A stretch of 64,000 bases of DNA from Vombatus ursinus (Eukaryota; Chordata; Mammalia; Diprotodontia; Vombatidae), in NCBI RefSeq assembly GCF_900497805.2, contig NW_020954581.1:6568142-6632141 (forward strand). Direction: 5' to 3'. This document shows, in pieces, positions 1 to 9,300 of the stretch. The translations under genes were made by a program, and so were the position numbers. Numbering within the stretch: the first letter of the stretch is position 1; every line of letters starts with the position of its first letter. A model generated the notes under the pieces. It was not told the DNA's origin. It did not search any database and was given only the letters and a program-made list of their open reading frames with translations.

Positions 1-122
1 AGTCATTTAACCTATCTTAGCTTTTCTCATTTGAAAAAGCAGGGATCATGATATTTGCAAAACCTCTTTTATGAGATTATGAGAGTGCTTTGAAAACTTT
101 TTAAGTTTCATAGATCCCAAGC
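1..122 (+). mobile_element. tRNA-derived SINE, 3' part (MIR/MAR1-type), cut by window edge
   Basis: The sequence opens inside the standard SINE body: an AGTCATTTAACCT tract, a CTCATTTG tract, then the GATATTTGCAAAACCT and GTGCTTTGAAAACTTT tract typical of the 3' half of marsupial MIR/MAR1-like SINEs. The tRNA-like head lies outside the window. The family name is from memory of consensus patterns; subfamily is not resolved. Confidence 0.55.
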
Positions 123-124
123 TC

Positions 125-600
125 AATGATAAGAAGAAAGGCCCTATGTATGCCAAAATATTTATAGCAGCCCTGTTTGCAGCAGCAAAGAAATGGAAAC
201 AAAGATATCCATTAACTAGAGAATAGCCAAACAAGTTATGGAACATGAATGAAATGGAATATTATTGAGCCGCAAGAAACGAGGAATACATTGAATAGGG
301 AACTGATGTAAAAATTAAGTAAGCAGAACTAGGAAAATCATATAGGGAATGCCTACTGTGATATAAATGGGAAGAATAATAACAAAATTATCAAAACTGA
401 AATAAAAAAATGAAAACTGTTAGAGTGGGTAAAGTTAGCGCCAAAGGACAGAGAAGAAGACAACCCCCATCCACTATTAATCCAATTTCTTCTTTGCAGA
501 GGTGAGGGAATAACGATGTGGAGGACTGAACAGAATATCAGACTTTTTCAATGTATCGGCTAGTTTTGTTATACTTTTTTCCCTCTTCTTTTAAAATTCT
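125..600 (+). mobile_element. Old, decayed L1 3' end (ORF2 C-terminus plus 3' UTR)
   Basis: Read on the plus strand, about positions 150-290 give a degraded version of the L1 ORF2 C-terminal pattern: an AKIFIAALFAAAKKW-like stretch, then an EWPNKLWNMNEMEYY-like stretch. The same pattern is clearer in the full-length L1 at 47.7-47.9 kb. The reading frame is broken and divergence is high, so this is a much older L1. The boundaries are approximate. Confidence 0.6.
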
Positions 601-1005
601 TTGACATAAGCAATGGGAGGGCTAGAGCTATGCTGGGAAATGTAGGTGATGATGTAATAACAGAAACATTAATGCAATTTCAAAAGATAGCTTACAGCAC
701 CATATGAGTTATTATTAATTTTCCTTTCCCGTCTGTATTCAGTGTCTCATCAGGTATTGACAAATTCACATTGTCAGGATTTCTCTTGCTCACAACGCTA
801 AAATCTACATGATGACAGTAGCAACAGAGGAATCCACCCAAATGAGACACAAAATGGGTTAGTAGGTCTGGTTTATCATGTCTCATGAGAATAGTAGATC
901 CTCAACAAGCATTTATTGACTGCCTGGTCCACTGAGGATCTCTGTTGGCTTATTTATAAAGAAAGTACATGTAGACTAACCTGTAACATAAAGAAGCGTA
1001 AAGTC
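601..1005. other. No recognised feature
   Basis: Mixed-complexity sequence without a clear gene or repeat. Positions 905-935 (AACAAGCATTTATTGACTGCC) resemble the minus-strand end of an L2 but are too short to call securely. Confidence 0.4.
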
Positions 1006-1009
1006 TCAC

Positions 1010-1825
1010 CGCTATAGTCCAAGTTCTCATCATCTCATACCCGCCCTTTTATAATATACCCCAAATTGGTCTCCCTGCCTCAAGAATCTTCCTCTTGAAT
1101 TTATCCTAGAAAGACCTGACCATCTCACCTTTCCTTCCCAACTCAATCACCAGCAGTTGTGCCCTATTACCTCTAGGATCAAATGGGAACTTCTGTTTGA
1201 CTTTTCACAACCTGCTGCCTGATTTTGCTTTTCTCCTTCCTATACCCAATATACAATCCAGCCAAATTGGCCTTTCTGCTGTTCTTTACACCTGATACTC
1301 CATTGTCTACCTTCGTTGCTTTGCATTTACTGGTCCCCATGCCTGGACTGTATTCCTTCCTCTCCTCTGCCTCTTAGCATCCTTTTAGGCTTCAAAATTC
1401 TGCTCAGCCTCCATCTTCTATATGAAGCCTTCCCTGGTTCCCTCAGCTTCAGGTCCCCAACCCCCCCCCCAAAAAAACTTGTTTTTTAATATGTGTATGA
1501 TGCATTCATTTATTTATGTAATCTTATATTGTTAATATAATGCAATTTAGTAGGCAGACATTGTTTTACTTTTGCCTTTATATGCCCAGTGCTTGTTTAG
1601 CTCAGCGTGTGGCATAGTAGAGGCTAAATAAATATTTGTGAATTGATTGCTGGATCATCTTTTTCCCTCCAAACCATCTCTTCCTTCCAAATTCCCTATT
1701 TGACCCAGGTTTGAACCCCTCATCTTTTATTTCTCTTTCCTCCTCACTCTCACATTTAATCACTCACTATATCCTGCCAACTCATCCTTTAAAATCTCTC
1801 TCACATCTGTCCCAAGCTTAATTAA
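1010..1825 (+). mobile_element. L2 LINE 3' UTR, plus strand
   Basis: A long pyrimidine-rich tract follows the L2 3' UTR order: CAGCCAAATTGGCCTTTCTG, a first-name-like run around TGCCTGGACTGTATTCC, CTCAGCCTCC, GAAGCCTTCCCTGG, then a terminal GTGTGGCATAGTAGAGGCTAAATAAATATTTG. The tail at 1600-1640 is the L2 3' end. Similar L2-type text continues at 1655-1825, perhaps a second fragment. No ORF is preserved. A C10 run followed by A7 lies at about 1460-1476. Confidence 0.75.
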
Positions 1826-1829
1826 GGTG

Positions 1830-1960
1830 AGTTTTAGTCCAGATGGTAGCGCTAATCTCCTGGCTGACGTTGGGGAAGTCTATCCACTTCTAAGAGTCTC
1901 AGTGATTTCATCTGTGCAATGGAGAAGTAGGAGAGCCATGACTAGGGTAGGGTGCCTAGA
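1830..1960 (+). mobile_element. Degraded tRNA-derived SINE (MIR-type)
   Basis: Short, eroded match to the SINE body: a head-like TCCAGATGGTAGCGCTAATC, then GGGGAAGTC, CTCAGTGATTTCATCTGTGC and AATGGAGAAGTAGGAGAG, which correspond to the 'ctcagtttcctcatctgtaaaatg' core. Weak evidence. Confidence 0.35.
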
Positions 1961-2650
1961 CCATTTTTTTCCAGGGCACCAAAATATTGAGAATACTCAT
2001 AACACTTGACTAACTTCATTGTTGAAACAACTTAGCATCTGGTTAGCAAAAATAATTAATTAAAATAGAAAGATAACATATGGTGCTCCTCCTCTGCTAA
2101 GGGTCCATACCCCACGTTACCTCTTTCCTGGCTCAACCCAGTCTTTGACTCTCTGGCTCTCTCCCTGGATGCCATTCTAATAGTGGCCTTATGACATCCC
2201 AGTGTCTCTGTCTCCCCACTTACCAATGGGGACTTGTGCATTAGGGTCTCTCTTCCCTCGCTAAATTTGCCTCTAAAAGTTGCTTTTTTTCACTTGTGTT
2301 TATTCTGTAAGAGAAAGCACAAAATAGTACATAGATACCTGACCTTGTAACCAGTAAGAATTATATAATTATGATCCATATGAATATATATATATAATTA
2401 TACACACATATATGTATATAATGATTATATATACATGTGTGTTTGTTTATAATAAATGTATAAGCATATATATGTATGTGTATGTATTTTTATTTGTATG
2501 TATGCACGTATTCATGTGTGTGTGTAAGCACGTATGTATATGTGTGTATGTGTACTTTTTAAAAACCAAACTTGTGATTTCCATTCTAGTGCAAATAGGC
2601 AGTTTCTCTATGCCTTTTAGTTTTAGTCATTTTCTCAGTGCACATAGAGT
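1961..2650. repeat. Non-coding stretch with AT/TG microsatellite at about 2376-2560
   Basis: No gene seen. From about 2376 to 2560 there is an interrupted TA, TATG and TGTA microsatellite (TATATATATATAATTATACA type). An open frame across it is an artefact of the simple repeat. The rest is unremarkable. Confidence 0.6.
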
Positions 2651-2654
2651 TTTA

Positions 2655-2755
2655 GTGGCTCATCTAGGGTCACAAAGCCCATATTTGTCAGAAGTAGGAC
2701 CTGAACCCAACTATTCCAGGTTTGGAGTATGTCTCATAGCATGCTGTCCCAGCAA
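2655..2755 (-). mobile_element. MIR-type SINE fragment
   Basis: Contains TCTAGGGTCACAAAG, then GTCAGAAGTAGGACCTGAACCCAA and TTCCAGG, the reverse-complement pattern of a MIR tRNA-like head. Truncated and diverged. Confidence 0.5.
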
Positions 2756-3180
2756 ACTATTAACATCAGTGAAAACCACTTCAGTTAAATGTGAAGAATG
2801 AGTGAAGAAAGCACATCTAATGATTTTTGCTGATGAATTAAGTGAAAATTACCCAAAATGCACAGAACCTGAGCTGAAAGTGAAGCTCACTCAGACCAAA
2901 GTGGATTCCCTATGAAGACTACATGGTGAAATTGAAGAACTGTAATTATTGTGGATGAGAAAACATTCTCCCCACTCTCACCTGAAAACACACAGAAATA
3001 GGACTATAATTTGTTTAGTGTCTTATGTTTTCTGGTTCTGTAATGTGATAAAATGAAAATGAAATCCAATTATGCCACTTATAATAATGGTTGATTATTT
3101 AAAAGATATATAATCTTACTGCAACTCAACCAGGAATTTGTATTCCTCTGTATTTGATTTATTCAAATGGAAAGCCTCTG
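2756..3180. other. No recognised feature
   Basis: Unique-looking sequence with no long frame, no repeat head and no RNA-like fold noticed by eye. Confidence 0.4.
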
Positions 3181-3184
3181 CCTT

Positions 3185-3320
3185 ATTCAATCAGTCAATA
3201 AACATTTATTAAGCACCCACTATGTGCCAGGCATTGTATGTATGCATCATCCCTGGAAATAGAAATATAAAAAAAAATGAAATAATTCTTACTTTCAGGG
3301 AGCTCACATGATGAAATATC
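3185..3320 (-). mobile_element. L2 3' end, minus strand
   Basis: CAATCAGTCAATAAACATTTATTAAGCACCCACTATGTGCCAGGC is the reverse complement of the L2 3' terminus; AGGGAGCTCACATGATG further along matches the reversed 'gagctcc' block. Confidence 0.65.
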
Positions 3321-3514
3321 AAAATATATATAAAGTGCTTTACATATCTTAAAGGGAAAACAAATATTAACTGCTATTATTTTGATTATTAATTTTCTTC
3401 ATTAATGTCATATTTCCAATGGAGAGTGAAGCATTTGGACTAGTGAAATAGGGTATTTGGGATATCATTAAATCATAGAATTTCAGAGTTGAGAGAGAAC
3501 TCAGAGACCAACTA

Positions 3515-3592
3515 GGCCAGTTCTTAACCTTTTCCATGTTGTGGATCCTTTTTTAGCCTTTTTAAGTATAGGGACATTTTTACAATAATAAA
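3515..3592 (+). mobile_element. hAT-like DNA transposon relic, 5' part
   Basis: AGTTCTTAACCTTTTCCATG followed by a GTGGATCCTTTTTTAGCC tract is the same start as the fuller copy at 7465-7652. Only the first part is present before a MIR copy begins. Positions 3465-3514 just upstream (ATCATAGAATTTCAGAGTTG) look like a further SINE fragment. Confidence 0.4.
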
Positions 3593-3594
3593 TA

Positions 3595-3832
3595 TTAATA
3601 ATAATTACTAGGCTACATATACAGTGCTTTAATGTTTGCAAATCACTTTACAAATAATATTTCATTTCATTCTCACAACTCTGGGAGATACTCTTATTAT
3701 CCTTATTTGACATATGAGGAAACTGAGGCCCACAGCAATTAAGTGTCATAGTGTCTGAAGCCTGATTTGAACACAGCCCTTTCTGACTCCAGGTTTAGTA
3801 CTCTATGCACTAAACCGCCTAGCTGTCTCTAG
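3595..3832 (-). mobile_element. MIR SINE, minus strand, near full length
   Basis: Has the reversed MIR order: ACAGTGCTTTAATGTTTGC, CATTCTCACAACTCTGGGAG, ATTATCC, ATATGAGGAAACTGAGGCCC, AGTGTCATAG, and a final head block TTTGAACACAGCCC ... GCACTAAACCGCCTAGC. About 240 bp, close to the usual 260 bp. Confidence 0.75.
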
Positions 3833-4460
3833 AATAATGCCTTCCGAGAATTATGTTTTTTTTTTTAATTGCATAGAATTGCTAAAGAAATTAATTAAAT
3901 GGAAATAAAGTTATTAACATTTTTGTTTTTAATTCACAGATGACAGATCAAGAAGTCCAACCTATACCTGGACAAAAGTCCTGTCTGTAACAGGCAGTCA
4001 TCTTCTAGACTTTGCTTGAAGATCTCCAATTAATACTTAAGGCAGAAAATGTGCGAATTCTGACGAGTGTAACGAGTAATATCCTCATGACCTAGTGCAG
4101 TGTCTGGCACAGATTAGGTACTTAACTCCTTACTGATTGCTGATAAAAGGATTTCCCAAAGGTACCCATCCACTGACTGCCATTCATGCTTCCCACTAGA
4201 GAGTATGGAGAAACCAAAGCTGATGTGTCAGCTAATTCTGCAGAAAGGTGAGGCACCACCTAGCCCAGGGCTGGATTTGTTCTGTGAAGTTTGGATTCAG
4301 TCAAAGGGCTTCACTTGAGGACAAAGAGGGCCACAGGTTCCCCACCCCTGAGTCCTAGCCCAAGGAGAACTTACCAAGTAACTTTTGTTTTTGGTGGCTC
4401 CAAAGTCTTTTTGTTCTGAGCGCTCTCATCCACAGTGCAGTTGCTAATTTTTTTTTAAAA
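3833..4460. other. No recognised gene; short L2/MIR tail at 4083-4142
   Basis: The only repeat I recognise is GTGCAGTGTCTGGCACAGATTAGGTACTTA near 4097, an L2 or MIR 3' tail on the plus strand. The rest shows no gene-like signal. Confidence 0.4.
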
Positions 4461-4464
4461 TAGC

Positions 4465-4615
4465 ACTTTCCTTACATATCTCATATTATAGTCACAACAG
4501 CAACATGAGGTAGGTAATATCCCCATTTTATTGATGAGGAGATAGGGGATCTGACTTTTACTAGGTCACTGAGCTGATAGTTTGCATAGCTGAACCCATG
4601 CTTTTCCTGACTCCC
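4465..4615 (-). mobile_element. MIR SINE, minus strand
   Basis: ATAGTCACAACAGCAACATGAGGTAGG, CCCCATTTTATTGATGAGGAGA and GCTGAACCCATGCTTTTCCTGACTCC give the reversed MIR core and head. The overlapping open frames here are chance. Confidence 0.65.
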
Positions 4616-4732
4616 TGTCCAGTGGGTTTTCCTCCGCACCTTGCTGCCTGGATAGGCAAAATAAGCAAAGTTTGTCTTTATGATTCTGCTGTTCTCATAG
4701 TGCCTCTTCGCTTTTCCAGGTCCCACCGAGTA

Positions 4733-4853
4733 TCAACCAATCAACAAACACTGAATCATAGTCTACAAGATTCCAAGCACTGTGGAACCCCCTGGAGATA
4801 TAAGCATAAAAATGAAACTGTCCCTGCCCTCACAATGTTTACATTCTACTAGA
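4733..4853 (-). mobile_element. L2 3' end, minus strand
   Basis: Starts ACCAATCAACAAACACTGAA, then CCAAGCACTGTGGAACCCC, GAAACTGTCCCTGCCCTCAC and ATGTTTACATTCTACTAG. This is the reverse complement of the L2 'gagggcagggac ... cagcgcttagcac' 3' end. Confidence 0.65.
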
Positions 4854-4864
4854 GAGATTTAACA

Positions 4865-4985
4865 TGTCAACAAAAAATAAGTGACTTGCTTGAAGTTATA
4901 AGGCTACTAAGTGGGAGAGGAAATTAGGATATTTTTTACACTTAGGTCAGTGTTCTTTCCACTGTCTAAGACTTCTTTGTACCAC
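4865..4985 (-). mobile_element. MIR-type SINE fragment, minus strand
   Basis: AAGTGACTTGCTTGAAGTTATAAGGCTACTAAGTGGGAGAGGAAATTAGG followed by GTGTTCTTTCCACTGTCTAA is the reversed SINE head region. Confidence 0.5.
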
Positions 4986-5365
4986 AGAGGGTACTCTAGG
5001 CCACACAGGCTCCCTGGGTAGTAGAGAAAACCCTTGCTGTCAGAATTCAAAGGATAATGAGATCACATCAGGCTGTGGTGATGAGGAAAGGTTTTACAGA
5101 GAAAGTGGAATTTGAGCTGATTTACAGAGGATAAGTAGAATTGAGATCATCATAGCAAGCCCCTGGAGGACAGGGGCATATCTGGCATCGCATTTATCTT
5201 TGGGTCTGTGATACACACTCAGATCCCTGTTCCTTGTCACAATTAAGGTTCTATGTAAAAGTAATCACTAAACACAAATTTGAAGACAAGAGTTCAAAAT
5301 AATCTTTATGGATGGGATGAGTTTCCTAAGTTAAATACTTTTATAAGAGTTTTAGTTTAGTAGGG
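4986..5365. other. Weak L2-like sequence; otherwise nothing seen
   Basis: Positions 5085-5150 (GAGGAAAGGTTTTACAGAGAAAGTGG, then TGAGCTGATTTACAGAGG) resemble minus-strand L2 internal sequence but are short and diverged. No gene signal. Confidence 0.3.
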
Positions 5366-5367
5366 AT

Positions 5368-5550
5368 ATAGAAGGATTCTGTTATTTCATTTACTTCGTT
5401 AACTCCCTCTACTAATACAGGTTAGGGCCTTTTCTGAAGTGCACAGCCTCAGAGAGTTCCCTGCTACACTAAGAGATTAAGTGATTTGCTAGGGTCACAT
5501 CTCAAGGTGTCAGAGGTGGGATATGAGCCCAAGTCATGCTGCCTCTCATT
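5368..5550 (-). mobile_element. tRNA-derived SINE, minus strand, with long tail
   Basis: TTCATTTACTTCGTTAACTCCCTC, then CAGAGAGTTCCCTGC, AGAGATTAAGTGATTTGCTAGGGTCAC and ATGAGCCCAAGTCATGCTGCC. The order matches the copy at 55441-55665, which preserves the same tail and head more clearly. Confidence 0.55.
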
Positions 5551-5629
5551 TTTGGTCGGTTGCATTTTAAAACCAGACATTTCTTTAGTTCTCTTCTAAA
5601 ATGTTTGTTGAAATAAATTAGAATTCAGA

Positions 5630-5965
5630 CAGGGCTGGGAGAGCATCTATGCAAATGTTAAAAGCTTTTTGAGACCATGAGGCGATTTGTTTGACTGGAG
5701 ACAACGTTTCCTGTTTGGCTGCAATGAAAAAAGAAGCCTGCAAAGATGGACCAGATTGTGGTCAAGATTACGGAAGGCCTCAAATGTCAAGAGGGAGATC
5801 TGGGACTTTATTTTATAGAAAACAGGTTGCCTTGGAAGATTTTGGAGCAATGGAATAGCAGGATGAGACCCGTGATTTTGGAGGATGACTGACAGTGGTG
5901 TGCAAAGGGGATAGGAAGCTGGTATGTGACTGCAGCAGTCCAGGCAAGAGGTACTTTTTTAATGT
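5630..5965 (-). mobile_element. L2 LINE internal 3' region, minus strand
   Basis: Reading backwards gives the L2 3' UTR order. Forward landmarks are ACCAGATTGTGGTCAAG, GAAGGCCTCAAATGTCAAG, GGGACTTTATTTTATAG, GATTTTGGAGCAATGG and GCAGCAGTCCAGGCAAGAG. No coding frame survives. Confidence 0.55.
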
Positions 5966-7300
5966 AATGATTCAGAAAGACTCAGAATGGAAAGAAGGAA
6001 AATAACCAAAGTGAAAATAAATTCAACACAAATATTATCTGTTTTATTGAATGAAATAGAGATGGACTATGTGTGTGTAGTGGGGTTAGCTGCCCAAGAT
6101 GACAGGGAATTGAGGCATGGTACTTGTGACACCCATGCTGTGTTTCCATTAGCAATAGTTTGGGCCTGCTACGTAGCACACACTAATTTGGAAATAAATG
6201 AGAAAACATCAAATGCACGTGCCGTGCAGTGGGTAACTCAGGATAAGGCTCATAGCTTTTATTTTTCCCCCTCTCTGCTTAGCAGTTGTAGTTTGCACTT
6301 TTTGAAGTCTGGTTTGCCCCAGGATCCCCTCTATTGGCTACAGCAGTACCTTCTGTGATGTGCCCTAGCAGCTGGCTGGGAGATTCCCAGGGTGCATCTC
6401 AACAAGAAAATGCAAACCTGCTTGATGGAAGAGAGGGGCTGTGGGGATGAGTCCACAGGGAAGCAAAGCATAAGGTTAGGGAAGATCAGACAATTCAAGG
6501 CACGTGCCCAACACCAGCCTTGTTAGTGCCTCTTGCATTTTACTTTGCTAACAAACTATTAGTTATAGCCAACTATTAGTAACTGGGATGTCTGCTGCAG
6601 TAGGAATTCCAGTTAGCCACCATCCCTTCTCATTTCCTGTATTCTAGTTCCCAACTATTTAATGAGGGCTTGTTTATCACACTATCTAGATAAATAAATT
6701 ATCGTTTTACCAGACTTACTGAAAATACCCATTAATTAGTTTGAAATGGGGGGAAAAGTTTTTGTTGGTCCTGCAGCTAAGTCAGGCAGTAATCTCATAA
6801 TCTCCTTAGCTTTTAGCAGATGAACTTGCCAAACATAACTAAGGAAAACCTAAGGGCTTCAGTGAACTCTGATGGAGATAGATAGATTATGGGCATCTCT
6901 TCTGATTTTTTTTCAAAAGGATGAAGTGAGCCCTGAATTGCTAGAACATACTGGTTTGGGCTTTTTTTTTCTTGGTGGAATTTCTTCTGAGGAAGGATTT
7001 TCCCACATTTTCCATATTTTGGAATATTTCCATAATTCTGTTCCTTGCATTGGATATTAAATGTCTGCAACATGTTTTGGGGTGTTTTCTAAACATCAAA
7101 ACTTCTGATGGGTTTGTACTAAGGCACAGAAAACATCATTTGTGACTCAATTTAGTTTTTTATATGAGGTCCAACTTACAAGTCGCTGTACCATAAGCAG
7201 TAAATAGAATTTCACACCTAGATGAAGTAAGGTTGATGGACTTTTGGGGCAGATACTGGAGGTTATGTGTGTAGGATGTCTGAAGCAACCAGTCAGAAGT
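5966..7300. other. Repeat-poor stretch, no recognised gene
   Basis: About 1.3 kb with no repeat I can name. Two frames of about 120 and 86 codons occur (5987-6358 plus, 6813-7073 minus), but neither shows a motif, signal peptide or splice context I recognise, and both are within chance length for such AT-rich DNA. Confidence 0.4.
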
Positions 7301-7301
7301 A

Positions 7302-7302
<1 letters not shown>

Positions 7303-7388
<86 letters not shown>
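7303..7388 (+). repeat. Compound microsatellite (TG)n-(AG)n
   Basis: About 23 perfect TG units (7303-7348) run directly into about 17 AG units ending AGAAAGAGAT. The two overlapping opposite-strand frames here are repeat artefacts. Confidence 0.95.
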
Positions 7389-7389
<1 letters not shown>

Positions 7390-7464
7390 TATGCTTATTC
7401 TCACTCTAGAGATTATCTTTAGTGGCCTAGCTAACCTTATAAAGAGAAGCAGCATGATGTACAG

Positions 7465-7652
7465 CAGAGATTCTTAAACTTTTGTGTGTCATGGAACCCT
7501 CTGGGATCCTGGTGAAACCTCTGGATCCTTTCTCAGAATAATGTTTTTAAATTCATTAAAAATACAGATTTCAAAGGAAAGCAATTATTTTGGAACAGTT
7601 ATCAAAATATCTTTTTAAAAAAAGTTCATGGACTCCAGGTTAAAAATCCCTC
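7465..7652 (+). mobile_element. hAT-like non-autonomous DNA transposon (copy A)
   Basis: Begins CAGAGATTCTTAAACTTTTG and ends AGGTTAAAAATCCCTC, an imperfect terminal inverted repeat. Between them lie GTGTCATGGAACCCTCTGGG and TTCTCAGAATAATGTTTTTAAATTC. A reversed copy lies at 9155-9300 and a truncated one at 3515-3592. No transposase. I could not see a clean 8-bp target duplication. Assignment to the hAT group rests on the ends and on resemblance to mammal-wide elements. Confidence 0.55.
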
Positions 7653-7657
7653 GAGTA

Positions 7658-8068
7658 ATGGTTAGAGAGCTGCTGCCCTTAGAGTCAAGAGAACTTGGTA
7701 TCAAGTAGTACCTCAGACATATACTGGTTGTGTGGCCTTGAGTAAGTGCCCCATGCTCCCCTCTAAGGCTGTGAGTGGCAAGCAGGTGTTAATCTGAATT
7801 CATAGAGCAAGTCTCCTCATTGGGTGTGCCTTATACCAGTGGTATCAAACTCATATAGAAAGGGGTACCTGAAGACTGTATATTCACTTAGAAAACCACA
7901 AATTATGTTATTTATTTTATTGTACTTGTAATTATTTTGTTAAACATTTCCCAACTACATTTTAATGGCATTTCAGACTTACTGTAAGTATGAGAGGCTA
8001 TATGCCTAGCAGGCCTTGTATTTGACAACCTCTTCCTTACACCAAAGAAATCGCAGTTCTTGGACACC
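7658..8068 (+). mobile_element. tRNA-derived SINE split by a hAT-like insertion
   Basis: The SINE runs 7658-7836 and resumes 8043-8068. It carries AGAGAGCTGCTGCCCTTAGAG, TCAAGAGAACTTGG, TGTGTGGCCTTGAGTAAGTG and then the tail CTAAGGCTGTGAGTGGC ... CCTCATTGGGTGTGCCTTATAC. After the insertion the tail continues CAAAGAAATCGCAG. The same tail (ACTAC-CAATGAAATC type) is uninterrupted at 10330-10430, which supports the join. Confidence 0.6.
7837..8034. mobile_element. hAT-like MITE inside a SINE, 8-bp target duplication
   Basis: The ends are CAGTGGTATCAAACTC on the left and GTATTTGACAACCTCTT on the right, imperfect inverted repeats. The flanks are CCTTATAC (7829-7836) and CCTTACAC (8035-8042), matching at 7 of 8 bases, the size expected for hAT transposition. 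About 198 bp, AT-rich centre, no coding capacity. The host SINE reads on across the site. Confidence 0.65.
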
Positions 8069-8252
8069 ATCAAAATTATTATGAAGCCATTTTAAACCTG
8101 AAGACTAGGATCCAGGTGGATAAATGTGCTTCTCCTTCTAGTTAGGGAATAAGGACAAAGAAAATCAAAGTATATATGATTTTTTTCTTTTTTTTCTTTA
8201 ATGAGGAATGACAGGATACAACTAGCTGAGATGCCAATTACTGTAGAATTAT

Positions 8253-8372
8253 TTAACCAATAAGCATTTATTAAGTACCAACTACATTCCAGACAATGTG
8301 CTCATCATTGAGAAAATACTAACAAAAGCGTAACAGTCATTGCCTTCCTGTCTTACACCATAATGAGAGGAA
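8253..8372 (-). mobile_element. L2 3' end, minus strand
   Basis: AACCAATAAGCATTTATTAAGTACCAACTACATTCCAGACAATGTGC followed by CAGTCATTGCCTTCCTGTC is a reversed L2 3' terminus. Confidence 0.6.
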
Positions 8373-8394
8373 ACATTAGAGAGATGATAGATAC

Positions 8395-8540
8395 ATCAAT
8401 CTAGAGATGTGGATATATGGGTGGATTGATTAGTTGATAGCTATAGATAGATATGGACAAATACATATATGTATTTACATACACATATATTACATATATG
8501 TCTAAATATGTGTATATATATATACACACACAGAGAGAAT
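8395..8540. repeat. TA/CATA/GATA-rich microsatellite
   Basis: Interrupted tetranucleotide and dinucleotide repeats (GATAGATATGG, TACATATATGTAT, GTATATATATATACACACAC, then GAGAGA). No gene signal. Confidence 0.8.
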
Positions 8541-8605
8541 GAATACAAAGTGGCTTTAAAATAAAAATAGTATATACAGAATGAATACAAGGTAGTTTTG
8601 AAATA

Positions 8606-8782
8606 AGAATCATAGACTTCGGGCTAGAAGGGACATTAGGGAGTCATCATTTCCAATGCCCTCATTTTATAGATGAAGAAACTGAGGCCAAGAGAAATCA
8701 AATGACTAGCCTATAGTCCCAAATTTAGTGTCTGTGGTAGTGATTGCACCTAGGTCTTGAGTACTCTTTCTGCTATACCAAG
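8606..8782 (-). mobile_element. tRNA-derived SINE, minus strand
   Basis: AATCATAGACTTCGGGCTAGAAGGGACATTAGG, CCTCATTTTATAGATGAAGAAACTGAGGCC and CTAGGTCTTGAGTACTCTTTCTGCTATACC follow the common marsupial SINE order (reversed). Near full length. Confidence 0.7.
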
Positions 8783-9150
8783 TAGCAGTAGAGGAGGGAG
8801 TAGTTGGTGGGCACTTCAGAAAAGGCTTTGGATCTAAGGTGGGATTGATCCAAGTTTTTTAAGGAAAGTAGAGGTAGAATATAAGAAAAGCAATGATAAA
8901 TCACAAGGTTGAAAAAGAACATTCTCCTTCCTTTTGAGACAATTATGCCGGTTGTGATGAACGTTCAAGTAACATAAGAACAATTTTAGTGACCTGGATT
9001 CTTTCTGAAATGTTGGTGGATAAAACAAGCCTGGAAGGGTAGAAAATGGTCTCATGCTGCCTCTATTCCTCCTGGAAATGACCTTAAGGAAGGAGTTCTA
9101 TTCAGTAGATGGGTTTCAGAAGGTCGTTGAACTTGGATGGAGAAAAATAA
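8783..9150. other. Probable L2 remnant at 8795-8880; otherwise nothing seen
   Basis: GGCACTTCAGAAAAGGCTTTGG followed by AAGGTGGGATTGATCCAAG fits minus-strand L2 internal sequence. The remainder shows no gene or repeat I recognise. Confidence 0.35.
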
Positions 9151-9154
9151 TACA

Positions 9155-9300
9155 TTTTTCTTTTTCATTGACCTTTATTTAAGTTGATAATTTTCTCTCC
9201 ACTTATGAAATTTAAAAAATATTCTGGGAAGGGGTCTACAGGTTTCACCAGACTGCCAAAGGGATCCCTCACACACAAAAAACCTTTAGAACCTAAAACC
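9155..9300 (-). mobile_element. hAT-like DNA transposon (copy A family), minus strand
   Basis: ATTCTGGGAAGGGGTCTACAGG, TTTCACCAGACTGCCAAAGGGATCC and AAAAAACCTTTAGAACCT are the reverse complement of the element at 7465-7652. The left end is worn. Confidence 0.55.

Noticed and set aside
2412-2801. 129-codon frame, hydrophobic and Val/Cys-rich at its start
   Set aside because: The first half is a TATG/TGTA microsatellite and the second half a MIR fragment. Not a gene.
5987-6358. 123-codon plus-strand frame
   Set aside because: No domain, composition like its surroundings, no neighbouring exon candidates.
7147-7477. Overlapping opposite-strand frames rich in Ser-Leu, Thr-His or Arg-Glu
   Set aside because: They translate the (TG)n(AG)n microsatellite.
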